NCBI RefSeq assembly: GCF_001613265.1
Contig: NZ_BDCA01000008.1
Coordinates: forward strand, 177,323 to 241,322
Reading direction: 5' to 3'
DNA length: 64,000 bases
From: Nocardia vermiculata NBRC 100427
Lineage (GTDB): Bacteria > Actinomycetota > Actinomycetes > Mycobacteriales > Mycobacteriaceae
In this document: in pieces, positions 59,613-64,000 of the stretch
Numbering within the stretch: the first letter of the stretch is position 1
How the letters are laid out: each line of letters begins with the position of its first letter
Notes under the pieces: generated by a model
The model's input: only the letters and a program-made list of their open reading frames with translations
The model's database searches: none
What the model was told of the DNA's origin: nothing
Made by a program: the position numbers and the translations under genes

Positions 59613-60797
59613 ATGAGCCATCAGGTGCTCGACACAGTGATGAAATCAGCCGAGCAGATCGCGGCGCTCGGTCCGGCGAACGAAGAGCTGGGACGGCTCG
59701 ACGACCAGGCGGCAAAGATCGTGCGCGAGGCCGGCGTGATCCGGATGCTGCAGCCGAAGTCCCACGGTGGCTTCGAAACCCATCCCCGCGACTTCGCGGA
59801 GACGGTCATGAAGATCGCCGCCCTCGACGGCTCGACCGGTTGGGTCGCCGGCATCGTCGGCGTACACCCCTGGGAGCTGGCGATGGCCGACGAGCGGGTG
59901 AAAGACGAGATCTGGGGTGAGAACCCCGATACCTGGATAGCCTCGCCGTACGCACCGATGGGAGTGGTTCGGCCCGTCGACGGCGGCTATATCTTCAACG
60001 GGCACTGGCAGTTCTCGTCGGGAACCGACCACTGCGACTGGATCTTCCTGGGCGCGATGCTCGGCGACGAAGAGGGCAAAGCGCTGATGCCGCCGGTGCA
60101 GTACCACGTGATTCTGCCGCGCTCGGACTACGAGATCGTCGAGGGCTCATGGGATGTGGTCGGGCTCGAGGGCACCGGGAGCAAGGACGTCATCGTCGAG
60201 AATGCCTTCGTCCCCGACTACCGGGTGGTCGAGTTCAACAGGATCTCCGACGGTTCCGCAGCCAGGACGGCGGGACTGACGAACACGCTCTACCATGTGC
60301 CGTTCTCGCAGGCTTTCCCACTGGGCATCACCGCCGCGGTGATCGGGATCGCGGAAGGGGCGCTCGCGCACCATCTCGCGTACCAGAAAGGCCGCACTCA
60401 GATCACCGGCACGAAGATCAAAGACGACCCGTACGTGCTCTACGCGGTGAGCGAGGCCGCCGCCGAAATCTCTGCCTCCCGCACGGCACTGATCGACAAC
60501 ATCTGCCGTTTCTACGATCGGGCCGAAGCCGGAATCGCCTCGACGTTCGAGGAGCGGGCCGTGGGCCGCCGGATCCAGGTCCAGGCCGCATGGCGCGCGG
60601 TGCGAGCGGTCGACGAGATCGTCAATCGCTCCGGCGGAAACGGGATGCGTAGGAGTAACCCGATCCAGCGTTTCTGGCGCGACGCGCACATGGGCATGGT
60701 GCACGCCATCCATACGCCGGGCTCGGTCTTCCACGCGTCGGCGCTGACCAACCTCGACGTCGAGCCGCCGGCCGGTCCGATGCGCTCGATGATCTGA
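59613..60797 (+). CDS. hsaA: HsaA-like 3-hydroxy-9,10-secosteroid 4-hydroxylase (oxygenase component)
   Basis: The 394-residue protein has the same length as M. tuberculosis HsaA and its wording: RMLQPKSHGGFETHPRDFAETVMKIAALDGSTGWVAGIVGVHPW, GHWQFSSGTDHCDW, and NPIQRFWRDAHMGMVHAIHTPGSVFHASALTNL. HsaA adds a hydroxyl to the phenolic A ring of the secosteroid using reduced FMN supplied by HsaB, which is not encoded here. ATG 59613 follows GAGGACGAGG. It is followed after 43 bases by an HsaC-like gene, giving the natural order hydroxylation then ring cleavage. Confidence 0.9.
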   Translation: MSHQVLDTVMKSAEQIAALGPANEELGRLDDQAAKIVREAGVIRMLQPKSHGGFETHPRDFAETVMKIAALDGSTGWVAGIVGVHPWELAMADERVKDEIWGENPDTWIASPYAPMGVVRPVDGGYIFNGHWQFSSGTDHCDWIFLGAMLGDEEGKALMPPVQYHVILPRSDYEIVEGSWDVVGLEGTGSKDVIVENAFVPDYRVVEFNRISDGSAARTAGLTNTLYHVPFSQAFPLGITAAVIGIAEGALAHHLAYQKGRTQITGTKIKDDPYVLYAVSEAAAEISASRTALIDNICRFYDRAEAGIASTFEERAVGRRIQVQAAWRAVRAVDEIVNRSGGNGMRRSNPIQRFWRDAHMGMVHAIHTPGSVFHASALTNLDVEPPAGPMRSMI

Positions 60798-60840
60798 TCC
60801 GGCCGGTGCCTCCTCACTCTCGACAGGACAGGACGATGCA

Positions 60841-61764
60841 ATGACTGAGCTTCGCGGACTCGGATATCTCAAGGTGCAGGCCACCGACATCGAGCGTTGG
60901 CGCGAACTGACAGTAGGTGCGCTCGGCTTCGCGGAGGGAAGCGGCCCTGATCCGGACGGGCTCTACTTGCGGATGGACGAACGTAGCGCCCGGGTGATCG
61001 TGCTGCCCGGTGACACGGACGAGGTGCTCGCCGTCGGCTGGGAGGTGCGCGATCAGTTCGCCCTGGCCACGGTCGGCAGAGCGGTCGAGGCTTCGGGGGT
61101 TCCGGTCAAGATGCTCTCGGCCGGCGAGGCCGCGGATCGGGCGGTGGAGCAGGCACTCACGTTCACCGACCCCGCGGGCGTGACCGTGGAGGTGTTCTTC
61201 GGCCCTGTACTGAACCACTCGCCGGTGCTGACCGGTTCCGGGCAGAAGTTCGTCACCGGCCGGTGCGGGCTCGGCCATGTCGTCCTGCCGACGACGGCAA
61301 TGGAGGACACCGTCTCGTTCTATACCGAGGTGCTGGGTTTCCTTCCCCGGGGTGCCATGAAGGTCGGCGCTCCCGCCGAGGACGGGTCCTCGGCACGCAT
61401 CCGATTCCTGGGCGTCAATCAGCGCCACCACAGTCTGGCGATCTGCCCTGCGCCGCGCGGCGGTGCGCCGGGCGTGATCCATCTGATGGTCGAGGTGGAC
61501 TCCCTCGATGCGGTGGGCCGTGCCCTCGACAATGTCGGCAGGGCCGGCTTCTCGCTGTCGTCGACCCTGGGCCGCCACACCAACGACAAAATGGTGTCCT
61601 TCTACGTCCGCGCACCCGGCGGCTGGGATATCGAGTACGGCTGTGACGGGATGCTCGTCGACGAGAACTGGTACACCGCCGAGGAAATCACCGCCGACTC
61701 CTACTGGGGCCACGATTGGTCCGGGTCCGAGCCGCTGGCTGCCTTCGCACCCACGCAACCGTGA
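60841..61764 (+). CDS. hsaC: HsaC-like extradiol ring-cleavage dioxygenase
   Basis: The 307-residue protein has two VOC modules. Iron ligands are His146 (LGHVVLP), His214 (VIHLMVEVD) and Glu265 (WDIEYG), and second-sphere residues include RHHSLAI, LGRHTND and Tyr255. The C-terminus (ADSYWGHDWSG) matches that of HsaC, which cleaves 3,4-dihydroxy-9,10-secosteroids by meta fission. The start 60841 follows the HsaA-like gene by 43 bases and precedes the sulfatase by 32. The hydrolase HsaD that would normally act next is absent from the window. Confidence 0.92.
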   Translation: MTELRGLGYLKVQATDIERWRELTVGALGFAEGSGPDPDGLYLRMDERSARVIVLPGDTDEVLAVGWEVRDQFALATVGRAVEASGVPVKMLSAGEAADRAVEQALTFTDPAGVTVEVFFGPVLNHSPVLTGSGQKFVTGRCGLGHVVLPTTAMEDTVSFYTEVLGFLPRGAMKVGAPAEDGSSARIRFLGVNQRHHSLAICPAPRGGAPGVIHLMVEVDSLDAVGRALDNVGRAGFSLSSTLGRHTNDKMVSFYVRAPGGWDIEYGCDGMLVDENWYTAEEITADSYWGHDWSGSEPLAAFAPTQP

Positions 61765-61796
61765 CCACTGCGCCTGTCACGAGAGGAAACGAGCAG

Positions 61797-63992
61797 ATGA
61801 ATCAGAGCACCGGGCCCAGCCTGCCGTGTGCGCCCGAAGGGGCGCCCAACGTCGTACTGGTACTGCTCGACGACGTCGGCTTCGGGGCGTCGGCACCCTT
61901 CGGTGGGCCGGTCGAGACGCCGGCGATCGCAGAACTGGCCGCAGAGGGGTTGCGCTACAACCGCTTTCACACGACGGCGATCTGTTCACCGACGCGAGCG
62001 TCGCTGCTGACCGGCCGCGACCCGCACGTCACCGGCGTGGGCACCGTGATGAACAGCGCCAACACCGACCCTGGCTACGACGGACTGCTGCGCGACAGCA
62101 CGGCCACGATCGCCACCGTGTTGAAGAAGAACGGCTACAGTACGGCCTGCTTCGGCAAGTGGCATCTGGCTCCGGCATGGGAGAGCTCCCAGATCGGCCC
62201 CTTCGATCGGTGGCCGACCGGCCGGGGCTTCGAGACGTTCTACGGGTTCCTCGGTGGCGAGACCCACCAGTACGAGCCGACGCTCTACTCCGGGACCACG
62301 CCGGTGCACCGGCCCGCCGGCGACGACTATCACCTGACCGAAGATCTGGTCGATCGCTCGATCGACTGGATGAGGATGCAGCAGTCGGTGGCACCGGACC
62401 GGCCCTTCCTGATGTACCTCGCGCCGGGGGCGACGCACGCGCCGTTGCATGTGCCGGAGGAGTTCTCCGCGAAGTACCGCGGCCGATTCGCGCAGGGCTG
62501 GGACGCCGTACGCGAGGAGATCCTGGCCCGACAGCAGGACCTCGGGATCGCGCCGCCGGACACCGAGCTGACGCCGCGACCCGACGAGCTCCCGGCGTGG
62601 GAAGCGCTGAGCGACGGCGAGAAACAGGTTGCCGAGCGGATGATGGAGGTCTACGCGGGCTTCCTCGAACACACCGACGTACAGATCGCCCGGCTCGTCG
62701 CCGCCCTGAAGGACAGTGGCCGGTACGACAACACCCTGTTCGTCTATGTGGTCGGGGACAACGGAAGCAGCGCCGAGGGAGGCGTGGCCGGAAGCATCAA
62801 CTACTTCGGCGCACTCCAGGGGATGCCCGAACCGTTGCAGACGCAGCTGGAGCGGCTCGACGAGATCGGCGGTAAGAAGTCCTATCCGCAGTATCCGGCC
62901 GGGTGGGCGTGGGCGATGACCTCGCCGTTCCAGTGGGTCAAGCAGGTCGCCTCGCACTTCGGCGGGACCCGGAACCCGATGGTGGTGTCGTGGCCGGCGG
63001 GGATCACCGATGCCGGTGGTCTGCGTACCCAGTTCGGACACGTCAACGACATCGTGCCGACGATTCTCGAGGCGGCCCGGATCGAGGCGCCGAAGATGGT
63101 GGACGGAGTGGAGCAGGCGCCGATGGACGGGACCAGCCTGGTCTACAGCTTCGCCGACGCCGAGGCGCCCGAGCGGCACACGACACAGTACTTCGAAGTG
63201 TTCGGGCACCGTTCGCTGTATCACGAAGGGTGGATCGCCTCCGCGTTCCACCGAGCCGGAATGCCGTGGACGGTCGGACTGCCACCGATCGACGCATCGT
63301 TCGAGGACGACATCTGGGAGCTCTACGACACGACCCGCGACTTCAGCCAGGCCCACGACCTGGCAGCGACCGCACCGGAGAAGCTCGCCGAGCTGCAGCA
63401 GCGATTCCTGCGGGAAGCCGGCCGGGTGCAGATTCTGCCGCTGCGCGACGCCCGGATCAGCCGCGCGCCGATGCCCAATCTCGCGGGCGACCGGACGCGG
63501 TTCATATATCGCCGTGGCGCGATCGGGATCCCGGAGACCAACGGTCCGTCGTTGCGCGCCCGATCGTGGCGGATGCATGCCTACGTCGACGTACCCGAGC
63601 AAGGCTGTCGCGGCGTGCTCGCCACCATGGGGGGAAATACCGGCGGCTGGGCGCTTTTCGTGACCGAGGACGGCCGGCCCGAGCTCGTCTACCGCGCTTT
63701 CGAGGCCGGCACCGTCCACCTCGCCGGAGCACAACCGCTCGCCGCCGGCAGGCGGGTTCTCGAGGTGCATCTCGACTATGACGGTGGCGGATTCGGTCAG
63801 GGCGCCACGATCACACTGTCGGTCGACGGCATCGAACTGGACAGCGGCCGGACCGAACGGACTCCGCGCGGATTCTTCTCTATCGACGAGACCTTCGACA
63901 TCGGCGAGACCACCGGGTCACCGGTCGGTGACTTCCCGCACGTGTTCCCCTTCGAAGGTGGTCTGGACCGAGTCGAGTTCACCCTGTACTGA
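61797..63992 (+). CDS. Type I (formylglycine) sulfatase in the hsaA-hsaC operon
   Basis: The 731-residue enzyme has LLDDVGFGASAPFGGP (Asp24-Asp26 region) and AICSPTRASLLTGRDPH with Cys63 as formylglycine precursor. GDNGSSAEGG and HFGGTRNPMVVSWP are present, and a beta-rich C-terminal domain begins near residue 570. It lacks a signal peptide. ATG 61797 has a GAGAGGA site and lies only 32 bases after the hsaC-like gene on the same strand. This makes sulfate-ester hydrolysis a likely step of the same ring-degradation pathway. It ends 8 bases before the window edge. Confidence 0.92.
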   Translation: MNQSTGPSLPCAPEGAPNVVLVLLDDVGFGASAPFGGPVETPAIAELAAEGLRYNRFHTTAICSPTRASLLTGRDPHVTGVGTVMNSANTDPGYDGLLRDSTATIATVLKKNGYSTACFGKWHLAPAWESSQIGPFDRWPTGRGFETFYGFLGGETHQYEPTLYSGTTPVHRPAGDDYHLTEDLVDRSIDWMRMQQSVAPDRPFLMYLAPGATHAPLHVPEEFSAKYRGRFAQGWDAVREEILARQQDLGIAPPDTELTPRPDELPAWEALSDGEKQVAERMMEVYAGFLEHTDVQIARLVAALKDSGRYDNTLFVYVVGDNGSSAEGGVAGSINYFGALQGMPEPLQTQLERLDEIGGKKSYPQYPAGWAWAMTSPFQWVKQVASHFGGTRNPMVVSWPAGITDAGGLRTQFGHVNDIVPTILEAARIEAPKMVDGVEQAPMDGTSLVYSFADAEAPERHTTQYFEVFGHRSLYHEGWIASAFHRAGMPWTVGLPPIDASFEDDIWELYDTTRDFSQAHDLAATAPEKLAELQQRFLREAGRVQILPLRDARISRAPMPNLAGDRTRFIYRRGAIGIPETNGPSLRARSWRMHAYVDVPEQGCRGVLATMGGNTGGWALFVTEDGRPELVYRAFEAGTVHLAGAQPLAAGRRVLEVHLDYDGGGFGQGATITLSVDGIELDSGRTERTPRGFFSIDETFDIGETTGSPVGDFPHVFPFEGGLDRVEFTLY

Positions 63993-64000
63993 GCAGACTC

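Noticed and set aside
1..64000. Prophage, insertion sequence, plasmid origin, tRNA or CRISPR content
   Set aside because: I looked for transposase-like and integrase-like proteins and for repeat arrays and saw none; a tRNA scan by eye is not conclusive but nothing stood out.

Overview
The window is GC-rich, densely packed DNA with many 4-base ATGA/GTGA gene overlaps, Shine-Dalgarno-led GTG and ATG starts, and no rRNA, tRNA, CRISPR array or insertion sequence that I can see. The gene families point to a mycolic-acid actinomycete: KshA, HsaA, HsaC and IpdABC steroid-catabolic homologues, a KstR2-like TetR repressor, mycofactocin-type SDRs and Sulfotransfer_3-type sulfotransferases. Nocardiaceae (Rhodococcus, Nocardia or a relative) is my inference.

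The theme is catabolism of a polycyclic, probably steroid-like, substrate combined with unusually rich sulfate-ester chemistry. By region: 1-1.9 kb holds the N-terminus of an unidentified gene, a Dabb-fold protein and a small secreted protein. 1.9-6.2 kb is a cluster of SDR dehydrogenases. 6.2-14.0 kb is a leftward beta-oxidation/ring-degradation operon: APH kinase plus ACAD10/11-type dehydrogenase, MDR reductase, a MaoC hydratase pair, an MFE2-type SDR, and ipdC-ipdB-ipdA. 14.1-17.2 kb carries a TIM-barrel isomerase, the KstR2-like repressor with three copies of its presumed operator, a VOC enzyme and an SDR. 17.3-24.5 kb has two MFS transporters, the formylglycine-generating enzyme (FGE) that activates type I sulfatases, an HsaA-like monooxygenase with an IclR regulator, and a TetR regulator.

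24.6-44.3 kb holds a TauD/AtsK-type dioxygenase convergent with a type I sulfatase, an aldo-keto reductase, a peptide-type substrate-binding lipoprotein, a second TauD-type dioxygenase, an amidohydrolase, a KstD-like flavoprotein, an EthD protein, an alkylsulfatase-like MBL protein, and two SDR / TIM-barrel / LLM modules. A TetR - ketosteroid-isomerase-like - sulfotransferase operon is divergent from the leftward set. 44.4-54.7 kb is a long rightward cluster: two type I sulfatases, a second binding lipoprotein, two sulfotransferases, an SDR and a BaiE-like (bile-acid 7alpha-dehydratase family) protein. 55.7-64 kb carries cysD-cysN (ATP sulfurylase), kshA, then an apparent hsaA-hsaC-sulfatase operon.

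Together the genes suggest a pathway in which a sulfated steroid or related polycycle is imported, desulfated inside the cell (none of the four type I sulfatases shows a signal peptide) and degraded by 9,10-seco-type and IpdABC-type chemistry. Three sulfotransferases and an ATP sulfurylase indicate that some intermediate or product may also be sulfated. The substrate cannot be read from sequence. Missing from the window are KshB/HsaB reductases, an HsaD hydrolase, acyl-CoA ligases, an APS kinase (CysC) and ABC permease/ATPase genes.
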